Notes under the pieces: generated by a model
What the model was told of the DNA's origin: nothing
Databases searched by the model: none
Seen by the model: the letters and a program-made list of their open reading frames with translations, nothing else
Origin: an uncultured Anderseniella sp.
Lineage (GTDB): Bacteria; Pseudomonadota; Alphaproteobacteria; Rhizobiales; Aestuariivirgaceae
DNA length: 64,000 nt
Assembly (NCBI GenBank): GCA_947488295.1
Contig: CANKYU010000001.1
Coordinates: 790,183 to 854,182, forward strand
Direction of reading: 5' to 3'
Shown here: positions 43,116-52,322 of the stretch, piece by piece
Numbering within the stretch: position 1 is the first letter of the stretch
Layout: every line of letters begins with the position of its first letter
Program-made: the position numbers and the translations under genes

Positions 43116-44330
43116 ATGGTTGATTTGCTCGACAAGAACAAAGCGCTCATGGAGCGGATGCAGCGGGTGGCGCAAGCAGGCTCGCGCGTCGGTCCGGTAA
43201 ACGAGAAGCTGTTGTCGCCGACACGGGCGATGATCGACGGGCGCGACACCATTCTTGCCGGCACCAACAACTATATGGGCGTGACATTCGAGGCATCGTG
43301 CATCGAGGCGGGCCAGCGGGCCCTGGCCGAGCATGGCACCGGCACCACAGGTTCGCGGATTGCCAATGGCAGCTACGCCATCCACGAGGAGCTGGAGCGG
43401 GAGTTGGCCGGATTTCTCGGCATGAAGCACTGCATTGTGTTCTCAACCGGCTATCAGGCCAACCTCGGCATGATGGCCGGCCTTGCCGGGCCCAAGGATA
43501 CCATCTTCCTGGATGCCGACAGTCACTCCTCGATCTACGACGGATGCACGCTGTCCGGCGCACAGCTTGTGCGTTTCCGGCACAATGATGCTGCCGACCT
43601 CGACAAGCGCCTGACACGCATGGGAGATACCGGCGGCGGGCATCTGGTGGTTCTGGAGGGCATCTACTCCATGCTGGGAGACCGGGCACCGCTGGCAGAC
43701 TTTGTCGAGGTCAAGAAGAAGCACGGCTTCCAGTTGCTCGTCGATGAAGCCCATTCGTTCGGCGTTCTCGGACCCAATGGCTGTGGACTGGCAGATGAAG
43801 CCGGACTGATGCATGAGGCTGATTTCGTCGTTGGCACGTTTTCCAAGTCGATCGGCGCCATTGGCGGGTTTGGCGCCTCCAACCATCCTTTGTTCGAAAC
43901 GGTTCGCTATTCCTCCAAGCCGTACATGTTCACCGCCTCTCCTTCGCCGGCATCCGTTGCCACCGCCACAGCGGCGGTTAAATTGCTGGCGCGCGAGCCG
44001 GAACGGCGTGACCGGCTGCAGGCCAATTCAGCCCGTCTGTTCCACGGACTTCGCGGGCTCGGGCTTGAACTGGGATGTGATGAGGTGAGCCCGGTGATTG
44101 CGGTCAAGTGTGCGGATGAACCGTCAACGCTGGTGATGTGGAACGAACTGCTGGCCGCCGGCGTTTACGTGAACATTGCACTGCCGCCCGGTACGCCGGG
44201 AAAATTGTGCCTGTTGCGCTGTTCTGTATCAGCTGCGCATACCGAAGCCGAAATCGACCGGATCATCGAACTTTTCGCAACGGTTGTGGCCGGCAAGCAG
44301 CTTACGGCTGCTTCGGCTGCCGGAGCATAA
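43116..44330 (+). CDS. spt: Serine palmitoyltransferase (alpha-oxoamine synthase)
   Basis: PLP enzyme that condenses L-serine with an acyl thioester to 3-ketosphinganine, the committed step of sphingolipid synthesis. 404 residues. PLP-Lys244 in FVVGTFSKSIGAIGG, Asp210 and His213 in LLVDEAHSFGVLGPNG, and GTGTTGSRIANGSYAIHEELE. AOS enzymes KBL and BioF look alike, but the neighbouring ACP, CerR and acyl-ACP ligase, and a ceramide synthase 3 kb away, fix it as SPT. The stop ends 3 bases from the stop of the convergent lptG gene. Confidence 0.88.
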   Translation: MVDLLDKNKALMERMQRVAQAGSRVGPVNEKLLSPTRAMIDGRDTILAGTNNYMGVTFEASCIEAGQRALAEHGTGTTGSRIANGSYAIHEELERELAGFLGMKHCIVFSTGYQANLGMMAGLAGPKDTIFLDADSHSSIYDGCTLSGAQLVRFRHNDAADLDKRLTRMGDTGGGHLVVLEGIYSMLGDRAPLADFVEVKKKHGFQLLVDEAHSFGVLGPNGCGLADEAGLMHEADFVVGTFSKSIGAIGGFGASNHPLFETVRYSSKPYMFTASPSPASVATATAAVKLLAREPERRDRLQANSARLFHGLRGLGLELGCDEVSPVIAVKCADEPSTLVMWNELLAAGVYVNIALPPGTPGKLCLLRCSVSAAHTEAEIDRIIELFATVVAGKQLTAASAAGA

Positions 44331-44333
44331 TCG

Positions 44334-45410
44334 TCAGCTGACAGTTTCCGCCTTGAAGGTCATGGCGCCGGCAATGGCCGCATAGACCAGGAATGGCGCC
44401 CAGGCGCCAAACCAGGGCGGCACGAAACCCACTTCTCCCATGGTCAGGGCGATGCCTTCGAATATCGAGAAAGTGAAGCCGAGGGCCAGCCCGACCATGA
44501 ACAGGCGGCCTGCGGCACCGCCGCGTTTGAATTGAACCGCCAGCGGGATACACAGGGCAATCATCAGCCACGGCGTGAACAGCAATGACATGCGCCGATG
44601 CCACCAGGTTTCGAACACGTGTACCGGCTTGATCCCGAAACCCTCATTGCGAATGAAATACCCAAGGTCAACGGTCGACATCTCGGACGGTTCGCCGGAG
44701 CGTTTACCTTCACGTGCAGGCCGCATGTTTCCCGAGTACACCAGCCGTTTGATGCGGTTGGGCTTTACGTTTTCCGCATGGTAGATGATTACATCTTCGA
44801 GCTGCCAGCGCCGGTTGACCAGAGTTGCCGTGTGCGCATTGATCTGCTCCAGCAGTTTGCCGTCAGGCGCGCGGCGGAAAATAATGATATCGGTCAGTTC
44901 AGTTGCGTCGGCATTTGCGCGCGAGGCCCGCAAAATGTCATTACCGGCGCGCATCCATATCGCCTTGCCGTTGGCGGAGCCTGCTTTTTTGCCACCATAT
45001 TCCCCAATGCCCCAATCGATCAGCTTGGGTGTCACTCTCGGTACGCCCTGATCCGCGATCAGGAATGTCATGCCGCCAATGATCACGGCCAGCGGAAACA
45101 GCATGAAGACAATTCGCGCCGGCGAAAGACCGGTTGCCCAGATAGCGGTCAGCTCGCTGCGATAGGACAGCTCGACAAGCGCCAGCAGGATTCCAAGCAA
45201 TACGGAAATGGCCATGAAGGTGGACGCTGTGACCGGCAACAGCAGCAATGCGTATTCGGCTATCGGTGACGCACCGCCCGCACCCCGCTTCAGAATTTCT
45301 TCCGAATAGGTCACAACGGTCAGTGAAACGACGAAAACTGAAATACCGCTCAGGATCATTATGAACCTGAGCAGGATCATCTTTGACAGCAGCCAGCCGA
45401 TCGTCTTCAT
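44334..45410 (-). CDS. lptG: LptG-like permease subunit
   Basis: A 358-residue YjgP/YjgQ-family inner-membrane protein with N-terminal helices (MILLRFIMILSGISVFVVSLTVV), a periplasmic beta-jellyroll of about 150 residues (GVPRVTPKLIDWGIGEYGGKK, VNRRWQLEDVIIYH) and three C-terminal helices. LptFG with LptB2 normally extract LPS from the inner membrane. The ATG at 45408-45410 overlaps the lptF stop; the longer frame lies inside lptF. Its siting next to ceramide genes rather than lptD/surA raises the possibility of a second, lipid-specific LptFG pair (inference). Confidence 0.85.
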   Translation of the reverse strand: MKTIGWLLSKMILLRFIMILSGISVFVVSLTVVTYSEEILKRGAGGASPIAEYALLLLPVTASTFMAISVLLGILLALVELSYRSELTAIWATGLSPARIVFMLFPLAVIIGGMTFLIADQGVPRVTPKLIDWGIGEYGGKKAGSANGKAIWMRAGNDILRASRANADATELTDIIIFRRAPDGKLLEQINAHTATLVNRRWQLEDVIIYHAENVKPNRIKRLVYSGNMRPAREGKRSGEPSEMSTVDLGYFIRNEGFGIKPVHVFETWWHRRMSLLFTPWLMIALCIPLAVQFKRGGAAGRLFMVGLALGFTFSIFEGIALTMGEVGFVPPWFGAWAPFLVYAAIAGAMTFKAETVS

Positions 45411-46693
45411 AGTGAACCCGGGGCAGGCAGGGGCCTGATCTTGCGCCAGACGGCTTTGACAATGTCGGCAATGTCTTCCATCAGCGGTTCCAGCCAGGGC
45501 CGGGGCAGGGTGTAACAGGTGACGTAGAATCGCCAGAATGCAAAGGCGGCAAACAGGGAAAACGGTGTCCATATGGTCAGCCATACGGAAGTGCCGGATA
45601 CGCGGGTCAACAGATGGCCCTGTTGCAGTACTTCATGGAATGCCACCAGCAGGATGAGAGCGACGGCGAACCTGTAGGCCCGGTTGCCGCGGCGTGAGCC
45701 GATTGCATAGGGCAGTGCCAGAAATGGCAAGATCAGCACAAGCGCCACCAGTGCCAGCCTGATGTGGAACTGGGATTCCAGATGTTGCTTTCGTCTGTCG
45801 CTCAGGTCTGTACGCTGCAATTGCGTGTGCAATTCCGTTAGCGTCAGTTCGCGTTCATTGCGGCCGCGCGGGCGGTAGACTTCTTTCGACAATTCGCCAA
45901 GCGCCACATCGGCTGACTGGAAATCGCCGACTACCGGGGGGTCCAGTGTGGCCGTGGAAGCTGTTGCATCCTTCGACTTCATTTCCATCCGGTGACCGTC
46001 ATCGAGGCGCAAGACAGGCCGGGAGTTGGCCGGGTCATCCACCAGTTTGCCATTCAGGGCGGTAATGGTTTCACTGCCCTTGCTGCCGTTGTCGTCATAC
46101 ATGAAAATTCGCTGAAACGAGTTGTCCCGTCGTTCAAGCTTGTCAAGAATGAAGGTGCGCTTTCCGGTTTGCATGAAGACGCCTTCCTCAGCGAGGTAAA
46201 ACACGTCGACATTGGCCAGTGTGTAGACCGTGGCGCGGTAGGCATACAGCGAGTAGGGTTGTATCCAGCCAAACATCAAGGCGGCGTTGACGGAAAGAAC
46301 AACCGAAATCATGCAGACCGGACGGGTCAGCCTGCCGAGCCCGACACCGGCTGCCAGAAACGCATCGAGTTCGGAGTCTTTCGACATTTTGTTGAAACCG
46401 AACAACAGACCCAGATACAAGGCCACAGGCGCGGCAAGCCCGATGTAATGCGGCATCCAGTACGCCAGCAGTTCGAGTACCACGCCAAAGGAGTTGCGAT
46501 TGCCCAGCGTGATGTCCAGCACCTGCACAATGCGTTCGGCGCACAGCACAGACAGTCCGGCTCCCAGTGCGGTGAGCAGGGGGATTGATACCTGGCGGAT
46601 AACGTATCGCTCGATAATCGGAATTCTGAAAATACTGTTTTCGGCCGCGCGCCGTCCTCTGTTGCTGCCAGCATGTCCAGGGTCAGGACCCAA
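45407..46693 (-). CDS. lptF: LptF-like permease subunit
   Basis: A 428-residue YjgP/YjgQ-family protein. RIPIIERYVIRQVSIPLLTALGAG is the usual opening, with GFNKMSKDSELDAFLAAGVG (the cytoplasmic coupling-helix loop that docks on the ATPase), a periplasmic domain, and C-terminal helices (LALVALVLILPFLALPYAI). No ATG fits the start: TTG at 46691-46693 is the first in-frame candidate, with 18 extra residues before the normal start, so the true N-terminus is unsure. It forms a pair with lptG (4-base overlap) and follows the metallophosphoesterase gene by 44 bases. Confidence 0.85.
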   Translation of the reverse strand: MGPDPGHAGSNRGRRAAENSIFRIPIIERYVIRQVSIPLLTALGAGLSVLCAERIVQVLDITLGNRNSFGVVLELLAYWMPHYIGLAAPVALYLGLLFGFNKMSKDSELDAFLAAGVGLGRLTRPVCMISVVLSVNAALMFGWIQPYSLYAYRATVYTLANVDVFYLAEEGVFMQTGKRTFILDKLERRDNSFQRIFMYDDNGSKGSETITALNGKLVDDPANSRPVLRLDDGHRMEMKSKDATASTATLDPPVVGDFQSADVALGELSKEVYRPRGRNERELTLTELHTQLQRTDLSDRRKQHLESQFHIRLALVALVLILPFLALPYAIGSRRGNRAYRFAVALILLVAFHEVLQQGHLLTRVSGTSVWLTIWTPFSLFAAFAFWRFYVTCYTLPRPWLEPLMEDIADIVKAVWRKIRPLPAPGSL

Positions 46694-46737
46694 GTGCGGT
46701 TTGCTTCAACTGTTCAAACAATGCATTACCGGTGTTG

Positions 46738-47655
46738 TCAATCCAGACTATAACTTGTTTGCGGCACGAAGCTGCACTTTTCCGTGTCCCAGCACCGGCT
46801 ATTGACCGTACACTGCCATCTGCCGGACGTGCGGCGGATATGATACTCGTTCCAGGCGGCTGGCTCGGTGCTGCGGGCTCCATTTGATGTGGCGGCCGGC
46901 ATGCCGAGAATATGGACAGGCCCGTGTTTTGAGGCCAGCGTGCTGCGCATCGTGATGTGGTTGTGGCCATGAACAACCAGATCGCAGCCGTGATCTTCCA
47001 GTACCTGTTTCAGGTTCATCGCATCGGCCAGGGCCTTGCGGCGTTTGGCCATGCCGGGCAACGGCGGATGATGGATCATCAATATCCGGTAGAATCCCTT
47101 GGAACGCAGGTTTTTGAGGATGCTTGCGAGGGCGTCAATTTGCGCTTCTCCCAGAACACCTGCGGCGCGGCCGGGTCTGGTCGGCACGGCTGTCGAGACG
47201 CCTATGAGCGCAATATTGCGGCGCTGCCGGACATAGGGAAACGGCATGGCGATGCCGGCTGTCGCGACGGCTCCCGGCACCATCAGATCGCCGGTCATGT
47301 AGTCGCCCAGGCGGCCCATCCCCTTGTCCCACTGTACCGGCACATAGGCATCATGATTGCCCGGCACAAATGAAATCCAGTCCGGCCTGCCCAGGTTGCG
47401 CAGCCAGCTCTCGCCATTGATGAACTCACGGGGCAGCGCAAGGTTTACGAGGTCCCCGGTGACCATCACATGGTCGGGTTGTGCCGCCCTGATATCGCGA
47501 ACGATTTCACTGGCGACCCGGGGGTCATGGATTGCCTTGCGCCGAAACACCCAGGAATTGTAACCCACGATCCGTTTTGAGCTCATCTCGGATGCCTTGA
47601 CCGGCGGCAGCGGGGCAAGGTGAACATCTGTTATGTGGGCAATGCGAAAAGTCAC
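46738..47655 (-). CDS. Calcineurin-like metallophosphoesterase
   Basis: A 305-residue soluble phosphoesterase with the di-metal site: HITDVH near residue 10, MVTGDLVN, VPGNHDAY, IHHPPLPG, and HGHNH late in the chain. Closest in style to the cyclic-nucleotide/lipid phosphodiesterase branch (CpdA/LpxH-like fold, not clearly either). It sits 12 bases after the ceramide synthase gene and before lptFG, so a role in processing a phosphorylated sphingolipid head group is possible (inference). A general phosphodiesterase is the conservative call. Confidence 0.82.
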   Translation of the reverse strand: MTFRIAHITDVHLAPLPPVKASEMSSKRIVGYNSWVFRRKAIHDPRVASEIVRDIRAAQPDHVMVTGDLVNLALPREFINGESWLRNLGRPDWISFVPGNHDAYVPVQWDKGMGRLGDYMTGDLMVPGAVATAGIAMPFPYVRQRRNIALIGVSTAVPTRPGRAAGVLGEAQIDALASILKNLRSKGFYRILMIHHPPLPGMAKRRKALADAMNLKQVLEDHGCDLVVHGHNHITMRSTLASKHGPVHILGMPAATSNGARSTEPAAWNEYHIRRTSGRWQCTVNSRCWDTEKCSFVPQTSYSLD

Positions 47656-47667
47656 AGGAATTGTCCG

Positions 47668-48807
47668 TCAGGCGATGTTACGTTCAAAAATCCGATAGGT
47701 CTTGTAGGCGTTGCCGCCAACCGCTTCTATCATCCGGCGCATGGGCAGGTTGTCTTCCAGTATCCAGGACAATTCTGCATGCCGGGTGCCCCTGCCAACA
47801 TGGTAGGTGCGGATAGCGTCAATAACCGACATTGCAAGGGCGGATCCAACCGGTGTGCCGTGGAATTTCCGGCGCACACCCATCAATGGCAGGCGAACCG
47901 CCTCGGGCGGTGAAAACTTAAGTCGCGACAGCAGCTTTATCCAGCCAAACGGCAGCAGTTTCCCGTTCAGGTCGCGGGCCGCCCGGTTGATGTCGGGCAG
48001 CGTTACCGCCATCGCACAGGGTTCGCCCTGATAGATGGCAAAGGCGATAAACTGTTCTTCAACCAGCATTTTCAGATCCTGACCGAGTTTTTTGATCTCG
48101 GCTTCGCTGAACGGTGTAAACCCCCAGTTTTCTGACCAGGCATCATTGAAAATATCAATCAGAATGGCGAGGTCCCGATCGAGGTTTTTCTTGCTCAGAG
48201 GCCGGACTTCAAGATCGCCGGTTGCGCGTACCTTGGCCAGCATGCCGGCCAGTCCGCGCGGCAAGGTTTTCGAGTTGTCGAAATCATAGGCCAGCACATC
48301 CTTGACGGGGGTGTATCCGGCTGCTGCAACATGGGTCTGATAGTACGGTGCGGCATGACCCATCATCACTGCCGGGGGATGGTCAAATCCGTCCACCAGC
48401 AGACCTGTCTCCTCATTGATGGAAAATCCGAAAGGGCCGATGGCGCGGGTCATTCCTTCTGCCTTCAGCCAGTTTTCAGCCGCGTCGAACAGGGCTGCAA
48501 ACACAGCGCGGTCATCGAAGGCGTCCAGGAAACCGAACATGCCGGTTGCATCGCGGTAACGGGCCAGTCTGAGGTCATCAATCTGTGCAGAGATGCGGCC
48601 GACAGGTTCGCCGTTCCGGCACGCCAGAAACAATTGCGCCCGGCCATGTTCGAAAAACGGATTGTGTCTGGTTGAAATGTGCTGCGACCGTTCGAAGTCC
48701 AAAGGTGCGATCCAGGCAGGGTCGTTTGCAAAGACCGCATGAGGTATCTGAATAAAGGCCTTGTGGTCACGCCGGTCCTTGACCAATCGTATTTCAACCT
48801 CACTCAT
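47668..48807 (-). CDS. bcerS: GNAT-type bacterial ceramide synthase
   Basis: A 379-residue protein of the GNAT-fold family whose Caulobacter member N-acylates sphingoid bases to make ceramide; homologues are often misannotated as dATP pyrophosphohydrolase. Visible family elements: FANDPAWIAPLDFERSQHIS, NPFFEHGRAQLFLACRNGEPVGRISAQID, MFGFLDAFDD, IGPFGFSINEETGLLVDGFD and the C-terminal ELSWILEDNLPMRRMIEAVGG. ATG 48805-48807 chosen; the longer frame runs back into the ABC gene, which overlaps by 8 bases. Function rests on family recall plus the nearby spt operon. Confidence 0.8.
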   Translation of the reverse strand: MSEVEIRLVKDRRDHKAFIQIPHAVFANDPAWIAPLDFERSQHISTRHNPFFEHGRAQLFLACRNGEPVGRISAQIDDLRLARYRDATGMFGFLDAFDDRAVFAALFDAAENWLKAEGMTRAIGPFGFSINEETGLLVDGFDHPPAVMMGHAAPYYQTHVAAAGYTPVKDVLAYDFDNSKTLPRGLAGMLAKVRATGDLEVRPLSKKNLDRDLAILIDIFNDAWSENWGFTPFSEAEIKKLGQDLKMLVEEQFIAFAIYQGEPCAMAVTLPDINRAARDLNGKLLPFGWIKLLSRLKFSPPEAVRLPLMGVRRKFHGTPVGSALAMSVIDAIRTYHVGRGTRHAELSWILEDNLPMRRMIEAVGGNAYKTYRIFERNIA

Positions 48808-50539
48808 GCGCAGGCGTTTCTGCCGCTTTACGGCGACGTTTCGCCGGTGCCTTGATCTCCACGGCAGCGCCGTTATCCACCTTGTACAGGCGATCTGCGA
48901 TTTTGGACCAGGCGGGCCGGTGCGTGATGGCGATGATTGTGAACTCGCCGGCAAGGCCAAGCGCATTTTTGCAGATGCTGGCCTCGGTTTCAGGATCCAG
49001 TGCGCTGGTTACCTCATCAAGTATCAGTAATTTCGGACGGCCCACCAGTGCTCGGGCCAGCGCGATGCGCTGGCGTTGACCGCCTGACAGGCGCCCACCC
49101 ATTTCTCCGGCGTTGGAATCCAGTCCATCAGGCAGCCCGCTGACAAAATCTTCACCGTCTGCCAGCCGCAACGCGTCCATAATATCGTCATCGGTCAGTT
49201 CGGTGTTGCCGAGCGCAATGTTATCGCGAAGGCTTGCGTGCAGCAGGGACAATTCCTGGGGTACATAGCCGATGTTGGAGCGCCACGCCTTCAGCGACAT
49301 CTGGTCCAGTGGTCGGCCATCTATGGTGATATGGCCGGAAGCAGGTTCATGCAGGCCGAGCAGCAGGTCGACGATTGTTGTCTTGCCCGCGCCTGACGGT
49401 CCCTGCAGTACGGTGATCTTGCCGGAGGGAATGAAAAGGGAGACATTTTCGACCGTGGGCCGGTCTTCGTGTGCAAACGTCACATGATCGAAAGCACAAC
49501 CGTCATTCAAGGTGATGTCCTGTGCGCCGCCGGACCGCTCGGTTTCGCGTGTCAGCTTCTCCGACATCTCGTGCACGGCGTAATAGGAAGCCTCCAGTTC
49601 CGCGCCGCGCTGCAGAAATCTTTGCAGGCGCCGCACCACGGAAATGGACTGAAACGAAATGATGCCGACCACGGTGACGCTGGCGAGAGTTACCTCCCAC
49701 ACGCCAACGGCCAGATAAAACCCTATGCCGATCAGTATTGAGATCAGAATGTCATTGCCGCGATCCACGGCCTGGGACGCTATGACCTGAAGCTTGATCG
49801 ACTTGTTAAGAGCCTGGAGGTTTGAACCGAACATGGCGATGAACGGCACTGTTCGCGCCATCGACTTGATGGGTTTGATATTGTTCAGCGCATCCGCGAC
49901 AATGGTCACCAGTTGACTGGTGGTTTCGGTTTGCCGTTTGCCTGCACGGCGGCTGACCGCGATCAGCTTGCCCATCCCGGCAACGATGATCGTACCGGCG
50001 ATGATGCCGGCAATTGCAAACTGGAAGGACGCCATCATGGCAAGGGCCAGGTAACCAATTCCCTGAACAATCGCGGCGATGAACTTGGCGGATTCCAGGT
50101 AGGCCTGGCCTGCTCGTGTGGCGTCAACCGAAATTGTATTGGCAATTCGTCCGGCGCGATGGTCGACGAAGTAGCGCCATCTGGTATCGAACATGGCGTT
50201 CAGCAGGTCTTCACGCAGCTTGGTCGACACATTTGCGATCGAGAAACCTGCATAGGCCAGTGCCGCGCCCAGCAATATGGTGCGCACGATCAGCATCACC
50301 ACAACAGCGATGGTGAACCCGGCGATGGATTCGGGAAGTCCGGTCATCGCCAGAGTCGTATCAATAACAGCCTTCAATGCAGGCGGCAGATTGTCGCTTT
50401 CTCCCGATACGGCCAGCAGGGCCGGCAGCATGGCGCTCATTGACATGATCTCCGCCACTGAAGCCAGAACCAGGCAACTGAGGACCAACCAGGGATTGGT
50501 GCCTTTTGCGGATGCAAAAATTCGGAAAAGTCTGAGCAT
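48800..50539 (-). CDS. MsbA-like ABC exporter (fused TM-ATPase)
   Basis: A 579-residue half-transporter. N-terminal TM domain (about residues 15-320, six helices, e.g. LVLSCLVLASVAEIMSMSAMLPALL) and C-terminal ATPase: Walker A GPSGAGKTTIVD, signature LSGGQRQRIALARAL, Walker B LLILDEVTSALD and the H-loop ITHR. Homodimers of this class flip lipids or export small molecules. Overlap with the ceramide synthase gene and nearby lptFG suggest export of the ceramide-based lipid (inference). Start ATG 50537-50539; the upstream extension is rejected because it lacks coding character. Confidence 0.88.
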   Translation of the reverse strand: MLRLFRIFASAKGTNPWLVLSCLVLASVAEIMSMSAMLPALLAVSGESDNLPPALKAVIDTTLAMTGLPESIAGFTIAVVVMLIVRTILLGAALAYAGFSIANVSTKLREDLLNAMFDTRWRYFVDHRAGRIANTISVDATRAGQAYLESAKFIAAIVQGIGYLALAMMASFQFAIAGIIAGTIIVAGMGKLIAVSRRAGKRQTETTSQLVTIVADALNNIKPIKSMARTVPFIAMFGSNLQALNKSIKLQVIASQAVDRGNDILISILIGIGFYLAVGVWEVTLASVTVVGIISFQSISVVRRLQRFLQRGAELEASYYAVHEMSEKLTRETERSGGAQDITLNDGCAFDHVTFAHEDRPTVENVSLFIPSGKITVLQGPSGAGKTTIVDLLLGLHEPASGHITIDGRPLDQMSLKAWRSNIGYVPQELSLLHASLRDNIALGNTELTDDDIMDALRLADGEDFVSGLPDGLDSNAGEMGGRLSGGQRQRIALARALVGRPKLLILDEVTSALDPETEASICKNALGLAGEFTIIAITHRPAWSKIADRLYKVDNGAAVEIKAPAKRRRKAAETPAHE

Positions 50540-50761
50540 CAGGCGACCGTGATCGTTACATTGCTGAGTGTCAGTGGAAAACGCATTCCACAACGATTAG
50601 AGGCCTCTCGCCGCATGAGCAAGGGCGGAATTGTTTGCGGCCAACGGATCAAAACCGTTTTTGACCAAATCAACCGGAAATCGGATCATTTCCAGAGAGT
50701 TAGAGCAGTGTGAATTGTTGTGGACCCTTGTTGCTCCTGCATGCGGGAGCAGCGCGGCGGG

Positions 50762-51583
50762 TCAGTCGTGTGTACTCATTTTCTCCAGGGTCTCTGCCGC
50801 GTCGCGGGTTGCCTGTTCGAAGCGGTCTTCAAAGGTTTCCATGTTCTTCTGCGGGTTTTTGAAGAACGAGCTTTTCTTCAGGCCCGCCACGAACAATTTA
50901 TGCAGCAACCGGGCGGGTGTCTTCATCGGCCGGTCCACGTGCCACAGCAGCACAACCCTTTCCTCGTCGGTATTGTTGCTCACTTCGTGTCTGTAAGTGT
51001 CGTCAAACACGAAAATCTTGCCTTCCTGCCAGGTGCAGTATTCGTCTTCCACCCGCAGCCGGCAGTTTTCCTGATCTTTCGGCACAATCAGTCCCATATG
51101 GCAGGTCACAATTCCCTTTGTGACCCCCTTGTGCGGCGGGATGTGGGCGCCGGGTGCCAGAATCGAGAACCACGCGGTTTGCAGGTTCGGAATTGTCTCC
51201 AGCATGGCGGCTGTTTTCGGAGCCTTGGCACAGTTTCGGGCCAGCTTTGTTCCGAACCCGAACAGAAAGAAGGTGCGCCACTCATCGCCTTTGGAAATGT
51301 TCTTCTGGTCGGTGGAGACTTCATGAAACTTCGGTACTTGATCCCGGAACTTCAGTATCTCGCGGACCTCGGCCAATACATCGCGCCAATTGTCCTCAAG
51401 CACCTTGAACTCCGGGAAATGGGCCTTGTCCAGAACCGGCGTATCACCAATGAGAGATTGCCTTGACTGAAATCCGGCTATCCCGCTTCTGAATTTGCGG
51501 CCGAATCGCATGAACATCTTGTGTGCGGTTGTCCGTTCCGCCTTGGCGGAGGCGGCCTTTGCGGTATTCTGGGGAGCGTTCAT
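50762..51583 (-). CDS. LpxO-like aspartyl/asparaginyl beta-hydroxylase family dioxygenase
   Basis: A 273-residue Fe(II)/2-oxoglutarate dioxygenase. The iron site is the two-His type: HIPPHKG (His147, His151) with a distal His199 in DTYRHEVSNN, plus Arg residues in VVLLWHVDRP. LpxO members hydroxylate secondary acyl chains of lipid A; here the neighbourhood suggests a ceramide or sphingoid chain as substrate (inference). N-terminal 40 residues are basic, without a clear TM helix. Start ATG 51581-51583 preferred over GTG 51592. It is 222 bases upstream of the ABC gene on the same strand, so it may have its own promoter. Confidence 0.82.
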   Translation of the reverse strand: MNAPQNTAKAASAKAERTTAHKMFMRFGRKFRSGIAGFQSRQSLIGDTPVLDKAHFPEFKVLEDNWRDVLAEVREILKFRDQVPKFHEVSTDQKNISKGDEWRTFFLFGFGTKLARNCAKAPKTAAMLETIPNLQTAWFSILAPGAHIPPHKGVTKGIVTCHMGLIVPKDQENCRLRVEDEYCTWQEGKIFVFDDTYRHEVSNNTDEERVVLLWHVDRPMKTPARLLHKLFVAGLKKSSFFKNPQKNMETFEDRFEQATRDAAETLEKMSTHD

Positions 51584-51744
51584 AAATTGCACTTTTACTT
51601 GTTTGGGTGAAAATACCTTAGATCAGGAACGTCCTGTGTTGGAACCGTCAATTGCAGGCATCTGATCAATTCCGGTGTGTCGGGGTGGATAGAGATGCTC
51701 AGAACCCGGTATTTTTCAAATCACATTTTCCTTGCTGCCGTTGG

Positions 51745-51780
51745 CTAGAGCCCTTTTCACTTGAATGGAAAGGGCTCTAG
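51745..51780. repeat. Perfect palindrome, REP-like intergenic element
   Basis: CTAGAGCCCTTT (51745-51756) and AAAGGGCTCTAG (51769-51780) are perfect 12-bp arms; with a G-T pair the stem grows to 15 bp around CTTGAA. The CTAGAGC...GCTCTAG form resembles dispersed palindromes I associate with rhizobial intergenic regions. Confidence 0.7.
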
Positions 51781-51851
51781 GTTCATGGCGTGGCGATTTT
51801 GTGATGTGATCCGTGCCGGGATGCCGTTCACGAATGAAAGCGAACGTTTTG

Positions 51852-52322
51852 ATGTTGAAGTCATTCCTGTTTCCAATTGCCAACAAGCTCCTGTTGCAGC
51901 CGGCCGGCCGGTTGGCGCGAGGCATGACATTAGGCACGCGCGCGGTGGTCACTGATCCTGAGGGCCGGATGCTTGTGGTGCGCCAGAGATACACCAATGG
52001 ATGGATTTTTCCGGGTGGTGGCGTGGACAGGGGAGAAGCGCCGGTCAGCGCGGTAAAGCGCGAGGTTATCGAGGAAACCGGGGTGCGGCTGACGGGTGAT
52101 GTGGTGATGCACGGGCTGTTCTCCAATCACGCCAATTTTCCCGGCGACTACATTGCCGTTTACATTGCCAACAGCTTCGAGGACGGTGCCTGGCAACCGT
52201 CGCTTGAGATAAGTGAGCGCGCATTTCTGCACCCTGAGGAAATCGCCGCAGATAGTTCAGCCGCCATGCAACGGCGCCTGGAAGAGCTGGCTGGCACACG
52301 TTCAATATCTGAAACCTGGTAG
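51852..52322 (+). CDS. Nudix hydrolase
   Basis: A 156-residue pyrophosphohydrolase with an intact Nudix box, GGGVDRGEAPVSAVKREV followed by IEETGV. The opening MLKSFLFPIANKLLLQP is hydrophobic and may be a membrane-touching helix. Substrate cannot be assigned. ATG 51852 has GAAAG upstream; ATG 51834 is an alternative. It follows the palindromic element by about 70 bases and has no same-strand partner within 300 bases. Confidence 0.85.
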   Translation: MLKSFLFPIANKLLLQPAGRLARGMTLGTRAVVTDPEGRMLVVRQRYTNGWIFPGGGVDRGEAPVSAVKREVIEETGVRLTGDVVMHGLFSNHANFPGDYIAVYIANSFEDGAWQPSLEISERAFLHPEEIAADSSAAMQRRLEELAGTRSISETW

